From: Selenomonadaceae bacterium
GTDB lineage: Bacteria > Bacillota > Negativicutes > Selenomonadales > Selenomonadaceae
NCBI GenBank assembly: GCA_017635875.1
Contig: JAGBKP010000086.1
Span: 1 to 38,147 of the forward strand
Length of the DNA: 38,147 nucleotides
Direction of reading: 5' to 3'
Part shown: positions 1 through 8,170 of the stretch, piece after piece
Layout of the letters: each line of letters opens with the position of its first letter
Position numbering within the stretch: the first letter of the stretch is position 1
The notes under the pieces: generated by a model
Told to the model about the DNA's origin: nothing
Database searches by the model: none
Seen by the model: only the letters and a program-made list of their open reading frames with translations
Translations under genes and position numbers: made by a program

Positions 1-1
1 T

Positions 2-1237
2 CCTGCCGCAACGCCCGCGCCTGCAGCTTCGGCTCCTGCGGCAAAAGCTCCGGCTAAGCCTGCCGCCGCCGCGCCTGCGAAGAAAAATCACGCGGGGCAG
101 TCCGTGCGCGTCGATATTGAAAAACTCGATACTCTTATGAACTTAATGGGCGAGCTTGTTATAAACAAAGTCCGTCTTGAACAAATCGGGCAGACTCATA
201 GAATAGGCGAACTTACCGAAACTTTGGAGCAAATGGACAGAGTTACCACCGACCTCCAAAACATTGTTATGAAAGTCAGAATGGTTCCCGTAAGCCAAGT
301 CTTTAACCGCTTCCCACGTATGGTGCGCGACGTTGCAAAAGAACTTAACAAAGAAATCAACCTTACCATCGAAGGCGAAGAGACGGAACTCGATCGTACC
401 GTTATCGACGAGATCGGCGATCCCATTATGCATTTGCTCCGTAATTCTCTTGACCACGGTTGCGAGCTTCCGGACGAGCGCGAGAGAAAAGGCAAGCCCC
501 GCGTCGGCGAAGTCGGCTTAATAGCGCGTCACGAAGGAAATAACGTCGTCATTATGGTAACCGACGACGGCGCCGGAATAAATGCTGATAAAATGCGCCG
601 CAAGGCCGTTGAAAAGGGAATGATGACGCAGGAAGAAGTCGATAAATTAGACGACGCGGATGCGGTTCGCATTATCTTCCTTCCCGGTTTCTCCACCGCA
701 GAGCAGATAAGCGACATATCAGGACGCGGCGTCGGTATGGACGTTGTCAGAAACAAGATAGAAGCCTTATCCGGTCACGTTGACGTTGAAACTCACGTGG
801 ACGAAGGTTCCATATTTAAGATTAAACTTCCTTTGACGCTTGCGATTATTCAGGCGATGCTCGTTAAAGTGCAGGAAGAAATGTACGCTATACCGCTTGG
901 CTCTATCGACAGCACGATAAACATACAGCCTGACGATATTAAAACCGTACAAAATAAGGAAGTTATCGTGCTCCGCGGCGAAATTATTCCGATTATCAGA
1001 ATGGAACAGACTCTTCAAATCCCGCACGTTAAAGACTTCGACGAGATTTTCGTGGTTGTCGTGCACGCGGGCGAAGCGAAAGCGGGCATCGTGGTGGACA
1101 ATCTTATAGGTCAGCAGGAAATCGTTATAAAGACCCTGGGAAATCTCTTTACGGGGCTTAAAATGTTTTCCGGCGCGACCGTATTGGGCGACGGGCGCGT
1201 TGCGCTTATCATCGACGTGGCTACTATGATGCAATAA
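2..1237 (+). CDS. cheA: Chemotaxis histidine kinase CheA, C-terminal part (5' end outside window)
   Basis: CheA is the chemotaxis kinase that phosphorylates CheY and CheB in response to receptor arrays. The reading frame is open to the left edge, so the P1 phosphotransfer and P2 domains are missing only because of the window boundary. The visible part starts with an Ala/Pro/Lys-rich linker. A P3 dimerisation helix pair follows (begins VRVDIEKLDTLMNLMGELVI). The P4 ATPase domain shows the N box HLLRNSLDHG (about visible residue 143), the G1 box DDGAGI (about 188) and the G2 box GRGVGMD (about 241). A CheW-like P5 domain completes it. A GTG at 104 is internal to the frame and not a credible start. 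cheW follows after 15 nt. Confidence 0.96.
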   Translation, partial: PAATPAPAASAPAAKAPAKPAAAAPAKKNHAGQSVRVDIEKLDTLMNLMGELVINKVRLEQIGQTHRIGELTETLEQMDRVTTDLQNIVMKVRMVPVSQVFNRFPRMVRDVAKELNKEINLTIEGEETELDRTVIDEIGDPIMHLLRNSLDHGCELPDERERKGKPRVGEVGLIARHEGNNVVIMVTDDGAGINADKMRRKAVEKGMMTQEEVDKLDDADAVRIIFLPGFSTAEQISDISGRGVGMDVVRNKIEALSGHVDVETHVDEGSIFKIKLPLTLAIIQAMLVKVQEEMYAIPLGSIDSTINIQPDDIKTVQNKEVIVLRGEIIPIIRMEQTLQIPHVKDFDEIFVVVVHAGEAKAGIVVDNLIGQQEIVIKTLGNLFTGLKMFSGATVLGDGRVALIIDVATMMQ

Positions 1238-1252
1238 GGGGAGGAAAGAGAA

Positions 1253-1723
1253 ATGGCAAACGAACTTGCGCCGATTACGGACGAATTGGGTCAACCCGTA
1301 GAGGAAGGAACTCAGGTTGTCGCTTTTAAACTCCGTGACGAAGAGTATGGAATAAGCATTTTAAACGTACAAGAAATCAGAAATCTTACGGATATTACCC
1401 GCGTGCCTTTTGCGGCGGATTTTATAAAGGGCGTTATAAACCTTCGCGGCAGCGTCCTGCCGGTTATCGACTTAAAGCAGCGTTTAGGGCTTGAGCAGAC
1501 CCCGTATACCGAAAAAACTCGTATAGTGACTGTTACCGTAGAAGATGTTCACGTCGGTATGCTTGTTGACGCTGTGACAGAGGTTATAACCATAGATTCT
1601 AAACCGGTAGATCCCAAAAAAGCGGTGAACGTAAAAGAAGCAAATCGTTTTTTGAGCGGTATCGGCAATATGGACGGCAGACTCATAATAATGTTGAATT
1701 TAGAAGAAATTATCGGTATATAA
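1253..1723 (+). CDS. cheW: Chemotaxis coupling protein CheW
   Basis: CheW is the cytoplasmic adaptor that links chemoreceptors to CheA. The 156-residue protein is a single CheW domain, the usual size, with the characteristic stretch VINLRGSVLPVIDLKQRLGL near residues 63-82. There is no receiver domain, which argues against CheV. ATG 1253 follows a strong GGGGAGG site 8 nt upstream. It lies 15 nt after cheA and 20 nt before cheC, so it belongs to the same operon. Confidence 0.96.
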   Translation: MANELAPITDELGQPVEEGTQVVAFKLRDEEYGISILNVQEIRNLTDITRVPFAADFIKGVINLRGSVLPVIDLKQRLGLEQTPYTEKTRIVTVTVEDVHVGMLVDAVTEVITIDSKPVDPKKAVNVKEANRFLSGIGNMDGRLIIMLNLEEIIGI

Positions 1724-1743
1724 GCAAATGAGGTATCGTAACT

Positions 1744-2358
1744 ATGGCTGATGAATTTAATTTGACTCCAAATCAAATGGATGCGTTGAGGGAGATAGGA
1801 AACGTTGGCGCGGGCAACTCCGCTACGGCTCTTTCTCAAATTATAAATCGGCGCATTGATATGAACGTGCCAAAAGTCGCGCTCGTTCCGATAGAGTCTG
1901 TACCGGACTTGGTTGGCGGTCCCGATACTATAGTTGTTGGCGTTTTTTTAAGAGTGTATGGTAAAGCTCCGGGGAATATCTTGTTTCTCTTGCCGCAAAA
2001 AAGCGCCTTTTTCCTGGTGGATACGCTTATGGGTAAAACTCACGGCGCAACCGATAAGCTTGATTTTATGGACGAGTCCGCGCTTATGGAGATTGGAAAC
2101 ATCTTGGCGGGCGCATATTTAAACGCATTCTTTACTTTTACAAACATATCGATGCTTCCTTCCATTCCGGCGCTGGCGATGGATATGGCGGGCGCCATAT
2201 TAAATGTTGTCCTTGTGCAGCTTGGACAGATGGGCGATACCGCAATGGTTATCGAAACCGAATTTTTATCGGAGGACGATGGAATAAACGGTCACTTCTT
2301 CTTGGTGCCGGACCCCGGTTCTCTTGAGACTATTATTAAAGCGGTAGGAGTTGAGTGA
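1744..2358 (+). CDS. cheC: CheY-P phosphatase CheC
   Basis: CheC dephosphorylates CheY-P and works with CheD in receptor adaptation. The 204-residue protein carries both phosphatase signatures of the CheC/CheX/FliY family: EIGNVGAGNSATAL near residues 16-29 and ESALMEIGNILAGA near 110. Each has the conserved Glu and Asn, so both active sites look intact. There is no FliN-like C-terminal domain, so it is CheC rather than FliY. ATG 1744 is preceded by a GAGGT site about 10 nt away. Its stop codon lies 1 nt upstream of the cheD start, which suggests translational coupling. Confidence 0.95.
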   Translation: MADEFNLTPNQMDALREIGNVGAGNSATALSQIINRRIDMNVPKVALVPIESVPDLVGGPDTIVVGVFLRVYGKAPGNILFLLPQKSAFFLVDTLMGKTHGATDKLDFMDESALMEIGNILAGAYLNAFFTFTNISMLPSIPALAMDMAGAILNVVLVQLGQMGDTAMVIETEFLSEDDGINGHFFLVPDPGSLETIIKAVGVE

Positions 2359-2359
2359 T

Positions 2360-2845
2360 ATGCCAGAGCTTATAAGGGTGGGTATGGCTGATTATAAAGT
2401 CGGAAAAAGCCCCGCTACGTTAATCAGCTACGGGCTTGGCTCTTGCATTGGCGTCTCACTTTACGACCCGCAGCTTAAAGTCGGTGGGCTTCTTCACATA
2501 ATGCTCCCCGACAGCAAACAGGCAAGAGCAAGCGATAATCCCGCAAAATTTGCAGATACGGGATTTCCGCTTATGTTAAAAGACGTGTTGGCGTTAGGCG
2601 CGGTTAAAAGCCGTTTGGTGGCAAAACTCGCCGGCGGCGCGCAGATGTTCGCCTTTCAAAATGCAACAGATGTTATGAGAGTTGGGTCAAGAAATGCCGA
2701 GGCTGTTAAGAAATTGCTGCAGGCAAACGGCATAAAGATACTTGCAGAGGACACGGGCGGCACTTATGGACGCACGGTTTCGATAGATTTAACGAATGGC
2801 GCGTACAAAGTTAAAACCATAGATAAAGGCGAAAAAGAGATTTAA
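2360..2845 (+). CDS. cheD: Chemoreceptor glutamine deamidase CheD
   Basis: CheD deamidates glutamines on chemoreceptors and is bound by CheC. The Cys-His motifs of the family are present: GLGSCIGV with the nucleophilic Cys, followed by LLHIMLP with the catalytic His. The chosen start is ATG 2360, about 9 nt after the AGGAG at 2346-2350. A TTG nine nt earlier (2351) abuts the ribosome site and is unlikely. This gives 161 residues, normal for the family. The cheC-cheD pairing supports the assignment. Confidence 0.95.
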   Translation: MPELIRVGMADYKVGKSPATLISYGLGSCIGVSLYDPQLKVGGLLHIMLPDSKQARASDNPAKFADTGFPLMLKDVLALGAVKSRLVAKLAGGAQMFAFQNATDVMRVGSRNAEAVKKLLQANGIKILAEDTGGTYGRTVSIDLTNGAYKVKTIDKGEKEI

Positions 2846-2873
2846 GACATTTACAAGCGTAGTAGGTGAGTAT

Positions 2874-3260
2874 GTGAAAGAATTTGTGACAACTTTTAAA
2901 TTTAAAGCGTCGATTCTTTTTGCGATAATCTCCTTTTTGGTAGTTATGATTGCAGGACTCTTAAAAGATGTTCGTTTTATCACGATTGCTTGGCGCTCCC
3001 TACTCGCTTTTTTTGTTGCAGGCGCGATAGCTTATTTTATTATCTTTTTATTGGAGTTTAAGGGAATTATAAATTTTGACGTTATAGAAGCGGAAGAAGA
3101 AATTGCGGAGATTGGTGAAGAAACCAATGAAACCGATGAAAACGTTGAAAACGAAGAAACCGGTGAAGAGAGCGGAGAGAAAAGCGAAGATTCGGAAAAC
3201 GAAGGCGACGGCTTTAAGCCTATGAATGCGGATAACTTGCAAAGAGTCGCAACATCTTAA
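2874..3260 (+). CDS. Small membrane protein with acidic tail, flagellar operon
   Basis: I do not recognise this as a named family. The 128-residue protein has two predicted transmembrane helices (about residues 11-29 and 41-61). A strongly acidic, low-complexity C-terminal half rich in Glu and Asn follows, and the last 20 residues are not acidic. GTG 2874 is the start in this frame, with AGGTGAG just upstream. It lies between cheD and the flagellar sigma factor, with gaps of 28 and 19 nt, so it is probably co-transcribed. A role in the flagellar or chemotaxis system is only inferred from position. Confidence 0.75.
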   Translation: MKEFVTTFKFKASILFAIISFLVVMIAGLLKDVRFITIAWRSLLAFFVAGAIAYFIIFLLEFKGIINFDVIEAEEEIAEIGEETNETDENVENEETGEESGEKSEDSENEGDGFKPMNADNLQRVATS

Positions 3261-3279
3261 ATAAAAAGGGGGGCTATCA

Positions 3280-4035
3280 GTGTTACTCGAAACCGAGACT
3301 ATAACAGGAGTTGATGCCCTTTGGGATCGTTATTTCAGAAACAAAACCGTAGAAAACAGAAACAAAATAGCGGAATATTATTTGCCTCTCGTGAAATTGG
3401 TTGCGGGACGAATTGCAATGAGTCTCCCAAGCCACGTTGATAAAGAGGATTTATTGAGCAGCGGTTTTTTTGGATTGATAGAGGCTATAGACAGATTTGA
3501 CGCAGGACGAAAAAATAAATTTGAAACATACGCGGGGGTCAGGATAAGGGGCGCGATGCTTGATTATCTCCGCTCGAAAGATTGGATACCCGTGACGACA
3601 CGGCAAAAAATCAGAAAATACGAAAAGGCGGTTTACGAGCTTGAATCTGAATTGGGTCGTCCCGCAAATGATGAAGAAATCGCGGAGCGTTTGCAGATAC
3701 CCATATTTGAACTTCCGGAAATCGAAAGGGAATTAAACGCCGCGACATTGGTGCCTTTTGAGGAATATACGCGCTCTTTTGATTTGGAGTCCGGCGATGT
3801 AACGCCCTCTGATTCGATGGAGTTTAAAGAACTTCAAAATACTTTGGCAAACGCCATAGACAGGCTTCCCGAAAAAGAAAGGCTCGTTGTGTCGCTCTAT
3901 TACTACGAAGAACTGACATTAAAGGAAATAAGTTTGATAATGCACTTGACGGAGGCGAGAATCTCTCAACTTCACACTAAGGCGGTGTTTAGATTGAGAG
4001 GTTATCTTGCGAGAATGAAGGCGAGTTTGATATAA
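3280..4035 (+). CDS. fliA: Flagellar sigma factor FliA/SigD (sigma-28)
   Basis: This is a sigma-70 family factor of the FliA/WhiG group, expected to direct RNA polymerase to late flagellar and chemotaxis promoters. Region 2 spans about residues 30-100 (LPLVKLVAGRIAMSLPSHVD through RGAMLDYLRSKDW). Region 3 is around 105-140, and region 4 is near 195-245 with a helix-turn-helix (LTLKEISLIMHLTEARISQL). Length (251 aa) and the absence of region 1.1 fit FliA. The start is GTG 3280 after a run of Gs (AAAGGGGGG). fapA follows 19 nt downstream. No gene for the anti-sigma factor FlgM is visible nearby. Confidence 0.93.
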   Translation: MLLETETITGVDALWDRYFRNKTVENRNKIAEYYLPLVKLVAGRIAMSLPSHVDKEDLLSSGFFGLIEAIDRFDAGRKNKFETYAGVRIRGAMLDYLRSKDWIPVTTRQKIRKYEKAVYELESELGRPANDEEIAERLQIPIFELPEIERELNAATLVPFEEYTRSFDLESGDVTPSDSMEFKELQNTLANAIDRLPEKERLVVSLYYYEELTLKEISLIMHLTEARISQLHTKAVFRLRGYLARMKASLI

Positions 4036-4054
4036 GAATTTAAGAGGTAATATT

Positions 4055-5680
4055 ATGGCAGATGATGAAGTAAGAACCGAAGGCAGCGAAGAGGAAGGTT
4101 ATCTGCTGCAGTTTTCAGCGGACGGCGTTTTTTTGACGATATATCCTCTCACGGTTATAGACAGCGCGGTTATCACAAGAATATTAGATGAGTATCAAGC
4201 GGAAGATTACGACGAGGGAGACATTGTACGGATTATAAAATCTGCTTCAGGCGAGCCTGAGAAAATCGCGGATAAATATACTGCTCCGAAAAAAAATGCA
4301 GATACTGATGAGGCTGTCCCGGAAGAATACGCGAAGATTTTCGTGGATGTATCGAAAGACAGAATGGAAGCCGTAGTGCGTTTCGATTTGACTTACGGCT
4401 CGAAACTTCCGACGGCGGATATGGTAAGAGATGCGTTAAAAGAAAAAAAGGTTGTTTACGGTATAGACGAAGAAGCCATAGAAAAAGGGGTGCAGAGCGC
4501 GTCTTTCTTCGTTGCGGCGACAGGTATACCTCCTAAACACGGGCAAAACGCCGTTATTGAAAGAAAATTTGATTTAAGCGATGTGGGCAAGCCTAAAATC
4601 GGAGCGAACGACAGAGCCAATTACAAAGATTTGAATTTGTTCCATCTTGTAAAGCGAAATACGCTGTTAGCGGTGAGAATCCCGCATACTGACGGCGTGC
4701 CGGGAAAAGATGTGTACGGAAACACAGTTGCGGCGAAAAACGGTCGTCCCGTGCCTATGCCGGTTGGGAAAAACACGAAAGTTATAGAGGATAATAAACT
4801 TGTTGCCGCTATAGACGGGCAGATTATTGATAAAAAATCCACTATCGCGGTTGATCCTCATTTGGTTCTTAACAGCGGCGTTAATGTTGCGACGGGCAGC
4901 ATTGATTTTACCGGAAGCGTTGAAATAAAGGGAAACGTGGAGCAGGGGTTTGTGGTAAAAGCTACGGGCGACGTTGAAATATCCGGCACCGTAAACGGCT
5001 CTATAATTGAAGGACGAAACGTATTTATAAAGGGCGGCGTGAACGGAATGAACCGCGCTCGCATAAAGGCGGCGGAAGATGTTCGTATGGCGTTTGCCGA
5101 AAGCGCGGACATTGAGGCGCGTCGCGATATTTATGTTTCGGACGTTGTGCTTCATACAGACCTTCGCGCGGGCAAAAAGATAATTTTAGAAGGCAAAAAA
5201 GCTCAAATAGTAGGCGGTAAAACCGAGGCGGGCGAGGAAATCCGCGTAAATTCCCTGGGCAATTCTTCGCAGGTTATTACTCGCGTATCCGTTGGTATTG
5301 ACCCAAATCTTCAAGGGCAGTATAAAGAAACCGTCGCTCGCTATAAAGAGGGTAAAAAACGCCTGCAACAAGTAACGCAGATGCTCGCCACTTTAAGCAA
5401 AATGGATATAAGCAAGTTATCTGAGGACCGCTTGGAGCAGATAAATCAGCTGACGCGTTCGCAGTTTCCTCTCGCCGGGCAAATTCGCCGCGATGAAACC
5501 ACTATAAAAAAGCTCGAACAGGAGCTTGCAGATATGAAGCACGGCAAAATAAGAGTTGCCGGCACGATTTATCCCGGAGTAAGAGTTTCGATCAATTCCA
5601 TTCAAAAACAATTTTTGAGCGAGGCAAAACATTGCCAGCTTAGCTTAGAAGACGAAGTGATAGTCATATCGCCGTATTAA
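4055..5680 (+). CDS. fapA: FapA/DUF342 flagellar assembly protein A
   Basis: DUF342 (FapA) proteins are found in many flagellar operons of Firmicutes. Their molecular role is poorly defined, though one member influences polar flagellar placement in Vibrio. The 541-residue protein has an alpha/beta N-terminal part and a central repeat-rich region (about 265-400; DVEISGTVNGSIIEGRNVFI is typical) that looks like a right-handed beta-helix. A predicted coiled coil lies at about 425-500. ATG 4055 has a GAGGT site 6-7 nt upstream. Its position directly after the sigma factor gene matches the family's common context. Confidence 0.88.
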   Translation: MADDEVRTEGSEEEGYLLQFSADGVFLTIYPLTVIDSAVITRILDEYQAEDYDEGDIVRIIKSASGEPEKIADKYTAPKKNADTDEAVPEEYAKIFVDVSKDRMEAVVRFDLTYGSKLPTADMVRDALKEKKVVYGIDEEAIEKGVQSASFFVAATGIPPKHGQNAVIERKFDLSDVGKPKIGANDRANYKDLNLFHLVKRNTLLAVRIPHTDGVPGKDVYGNTVAAKNGRPVPMPVGKNTKVIEDNKLVAAIDGQIIDKKSTIAVDPHLVLNSGVNVATGSIDFTGSVEIKGNVEQGFVVKATGDVEISGTVNGSIIEGRNVFIKGGVNGMNRARIKAAEDVRMAFAESADIEARRDIYVSDVVLHTDLRAGKKIILEGKKAQIVGGKTEAGEEIRVNSLGNSSQVITRVSVGIDPNLQGQYKETVARYKEGKKRLQQVTQMLATLSKMDISKLSEDRLEQINQLTRSQFPLAGQIRRDETTIKKLEQELADMKHGKIRVAGTIYPGVRVSINSIQKQFLSEAKHCQLSLEDEVIVISPY

Positions 5681-5700
5681 CACTCTCGGAGGTGTTTTAT

Positions 5701-6027
5701 ATGGATGTTACGCCTATGAGTTTGCAAATGGTTGTGCCTCATTCCACGGAAGTGGGGCAGATGCAACACAATATGAATCAAGCGGGAGCCTTGCAGCAGA
5801 GTTTTGAAACGCTTAAAGAAAAGCAAGACGCGGAGCTTAAACAATCGCAAGTGCGAGAAAAGGACAATCTTGAGGACGGCAAAGTAAAAGACGACCCCGA
5901 AAGACAAAATCGCGGCGCGTATCAAAGAGCGCGTAAACGCGTTATGGCAAGAAGCGAAGAAGAAGCGGAAAAAGAAAAATTTGCGTTTGACCCAACTCGC
6001 GGTCGGCATCTCGATATTTCTTTTTAA
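5701..6027 (+). CDS. Small charged hypothetical protein, end of flagellar operon
   Basis: I do not recognise this protein. ATG 5701 is preferred because GGAGGTG ends 6 nt upstream. An upstream GTG in frame (5692) overlaps that ribosome site. The 108-residue product has a hydrophobic start, a Gln/Met-rich helical stretch (residues 15-40), then a highly charged Lys/Glu/Arg region, with no signal peptide or membrane helix. It starts 20 nt after fapA and is the last gene of the run. A small flagellar-operon protein is plausible from context only. Confidence 0.72.
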   Translation: MDVTPMSLQMVVPHSTEVGQMQHNMNQAGALQQSFETLKEKQDAELKQSQVREKDNLEDGKVKDDPERQNRGAYQRARKRVMARSEEEAEKEKFAFDPTRGRHLDISF

Positions 6028-6109
6028 GCAACAAATGGCTGTTGATACTTTTTATAAAGTTACTTTTTGATTGAGGAAAAGATTTATAAAATGAAAAGAG
6101 TGTGAAAGA

Positions 6110-6864
6110 ATGACGGAGATAGATAAAAAACTTAATGAAATAATTAAAGCATATAATCATCTAATGAAAAACTTAATGAAATAATTAAAGCATATAATCA
6201 TCTAATGAAAAACATTGACGATGAGGCGGCTATTAGTCAAAATCGCGCTTATGGCGGTATAATTCGTTCCGGAAAAGGTAAGCTAGTCGAAAATATTGCG
6301 GAGTGTTTGGTTCGCATAGCTTGGGAAGATGTTCTTGGTCAAGACGGCGACAGAATGAAAATAAATAAGAAAAAAATGCCAATCGGTATAAGCGACGGTT
6401 ATATTGATCGTATATCCGACAATAATGTAAGCGAATATCTCAAAAAACATAATGGAGAGCTTGTTTATAAATTTGGCACGGATGTTCAGGTGTTTATTGA
6501 CGATGAATTGGTCTTACCGATTGAATGTAAAACTTATGCCGAAAATGCTATGATGAAGCGTATTCTTTTTGACGCTAAACTGATGAAAGAGGCAATGGGA
6601 ACAAACACTTATTATCTAGTACAGCTTGAGAGTCAACTTGGTGGCGATTACAGCGAATTGAAAAAAGTAACGTACGGCAGTCCCGCGACGCACGCTCTAA
6701 TGTCGTATGTTGATGTTGACCTTAAAATAATTACGTTGTTAAAAGGCGAAAGGCATGTAAAACGTCCTATTCATAAACATGAGTATTTTAAGGAATTGAA
6801 AATTTCCGAATTGCAAAAAGCGGTAAATATTTTTGCAAATGATTTGAAAAAATATGTGGAATAA
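6110..6864 (+). pseudogene. Type II restriction endonuclease gene, frameshifted by a 41-bp tandem duplication
   Basis: The ancestral gene appears to start at ATG 6110 (MTEIDKKLNEIIKAYNHL, continuing MKNIDDEAA). The present sequence has a 41-bp tandem duplication, which shifts the frame and gives TAA at 6182-6184 after 24 codons. Removing one copy restores a 237-residue protein. The 3' frame, openable from ATG 6205 as 219 residues, keeps a PD-(D/E)xK nuclease signature: an Asp near residue 93, then E107-C-K109 in LPIECKTY. It faces a DNA methyltransferase gene convergently, which supports a restriction-modification pair. No good ribosome site precedes ATG 6205, so expression is doubtful unless by reinitiation. 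The recognition sequence cannot be inferred. Confidence 0.72.
6126..6213. repeat. 41-bp tandem direct duplication inside the restriction gene
   Basis: Unit 1 (6126-6166) and unit 2 (6167-6207) are identical, followed by a third AAAAAC at 6208-6213. The total identical overlap is therefore 47 bp with period 41. The 6-bp AAAAAC at the junctions is the microhomology expected from replication slippage. 41 is not a multiple of three, so the reading frame changes. Confidence 0.97.
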
Positions 6865-6870
6865 AAGATA

Positions 6871-6914
6871 AAAAAAGCGTCAAATATCTGTTCTGATATT
6901 GACGCTTTTTTTTA
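6871..6914. terminator. Bidirectional intrinsic terminator between convergent R-M genes
   Basis: An imperfect inverted repeat (AAAAAAGCGTCAAATATC, loop TGTTCT, GATATTGACGCTTTTTTTT) has a T run on each strand. It separates the 3' ends of the restriction and methyltransferase genes. The methyltransferase stop codon (TAA, complement of 6912-6914) lies in its A/T flank. Confidence 0.85.
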
Positions 6915-8078
6915 TGTTTCTTTAAAAAGGTTTTGTTGTAAAGATTCAGAATCGGAAATTCTTTTTTCGGCAGTATTGCAATATTCTTTAGATATATCAA
7001 TACCAATGTATCTACGACCGTTTTTTTTGGCTACAACCGTTGTAGTTCCGACTCCATTAAACGGATCAAGGACTATATCGTTTTTAAAACTAAACAGTTT
7101 AAGCACTCGCTCAACAAGACTTTCAGGAAACATTGCCGGATGACCAAATTCTTTCATACGACGTTCAGGTGCTATGCTCCATTTTGCCACGACCCAAGAT
7201 TTAAATTCTTCTGCGGAAATATCGGCATCGGCGGTTTTTCCGGCTTTTTTCAAATCGCCTTTACAATATACCTCTATAAATTCCCAAGTGTATTTCAAAT
7301 ACGGACTTGACGGACTTTTCCAACTTCCGTAAGAACACATTTTACAGTTGTAATTATTTTTTTCCCAAAGTATCTCGCCTTTCCATATCATCTTGTTTTC
7401 CATAAAAAAATTACCGATAATATGATGCGCAGGAATATAATCGGAATATAGCGGTTGAACATTAACAACAAATCTTCCGCCATATTTTAAAACGCGAATA
7501 CACTCTTTAAAAATATTAAACAGTTTTTCAAAGTATGCGTTCCAACTTGCCGTGTCCTCGTGATCGTTATATTCAAGTCCAAAGTTATATGGAGGCGAAG
7601 TGAATATAATATCAATACAATTATCCGGAAGATTTTTCAAAAAATTAAGACTGTCTGCGCAGACAATTTTATTTTCAAATTCAAGAGGTAACTGATTGTT
7701 AGTCTTTGAAAAAAAGTTATCGTTGGCATAATAATGTTTGCCGCGATTTTTTTCTTTCGCTTTTCGATTTGAAACTTTCCGTTCCGCATTAAATCCGACA
7801 AAATGCCGCTTATTTCCTTTTAAGCCATAACTTCCGATTTTATCGACAATTTCAAAAGCCGCATTTTTCAGTGAATCGCTTATATCGAGAGTAGTCATAA
7901 ATTCTCGGTATTTTATCATATCGAGTTGGTACAAATTGATATTTAAGGTTTCTTCTTTAAGATTCATATAAGCGTCCGTTTTTGGAAATGCAACATTAAA
8001 CGCATTTTTTAGCAATTTACACTCATCATTGCCATATAATGAAACATTAAGTTTTTCATTACGATATGTAATCATCAT
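6912..8078 (-). CDS. DNA methyltransferase, beta-class (N4-cytosine or N6-adenine), type II R-M
   Basis: This is a DNA amino-methyltransferase, expected to protect host DNA from the partner endonuclease. Motif IV TSPPYNFGLEY (about residue 160) precedes motif I DPFNGVGTT (about 340), the order of the beta class. The SPPY form occurs in N4-cytosine enzymes and also in some N6-adenine ones. The first ~125 residues match no methyltransferase motif I can name and may help recognition. Two ATGs (8078 and 8075) follow GAGGTGA; the second has the better spacing. The gene looks intact and has its own promoter. Base composition is AT-rich compared with the flanking operons, consistent with acquisition. 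Confidence 0.93.
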   Translation of the reverse strand: MMITYRNEKLNVSLYGNDECKLLKNAFNVAFPKTDAYMNLKEETLNINLYQLDMIKYREFMTTLDISDSLKNAAFEIVDKIGSYGLKGNKRHFVGFNAERKVSNRKAKEKNRGKHYYANDNFFSKTNNQLPLEFENKIVCADSLNFLKNLPDNCIDIIFTSPPYNFGLEYNDHEDTASWNAYFEKLFNIFKECIRVLKYGGRFVVNVQPLYSDYIPAHHIIGNFFMENKMIWKGEILWEKNNYNCKMCSYGSWKSPSSPYLKYTWEFIEVYCKGDLKKAGKTADADISAEEFKSWVVAKWSIAPERRMKEFGHPAMFPESLVERVLKLFSFKNDIVLDPFNGVGTTTVVAKKNGRRYIGIDISKEYCNTAEKRISDSESLQQNLFKET

Positions 8079-8106
8079 TTTTCACCTCGTCATCTTGCTT
8101 TAATGT

Positions 8107-8135
8107 ATCTTAGCACAAGACAAAGATGAAATCAA
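8107..8135 (-). promoter_or_regulatory. Sigma-A-type promoter of the methyltransferase gene
   Basis: On the minus strand TTGATT (complement of 8130-8135), a 17-bp spacer and TAAGAT (complement of 8107-8112), with a TG one base before the -10 box. It lies about 30 nt upstream of the start codon and outside the insertion sequence, so the IS has not removed it. Confidence 0.65.
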
Positions 8136-8157
8136 GCTATTTTTGTCAAAAAAATCA

Positions 8158-8170
8158 ACACAAAAAATTT
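8158..8170. repeat. Putative IS30 target-site duplication, left copy
   Basis: ACACAAAAAATTT, identical to 9351-9363 on the other side of the element. An A/T-rich 13-mer could recur by chance, but the position at both edges is suggestive. Confidence 0.55.

Noticed and set aside
6028-6109. Promoter for the restriction gene
   Set aside because: TTGATA and TATAAA-like hexamers occur, but none pair with 16-18 bp spacing.
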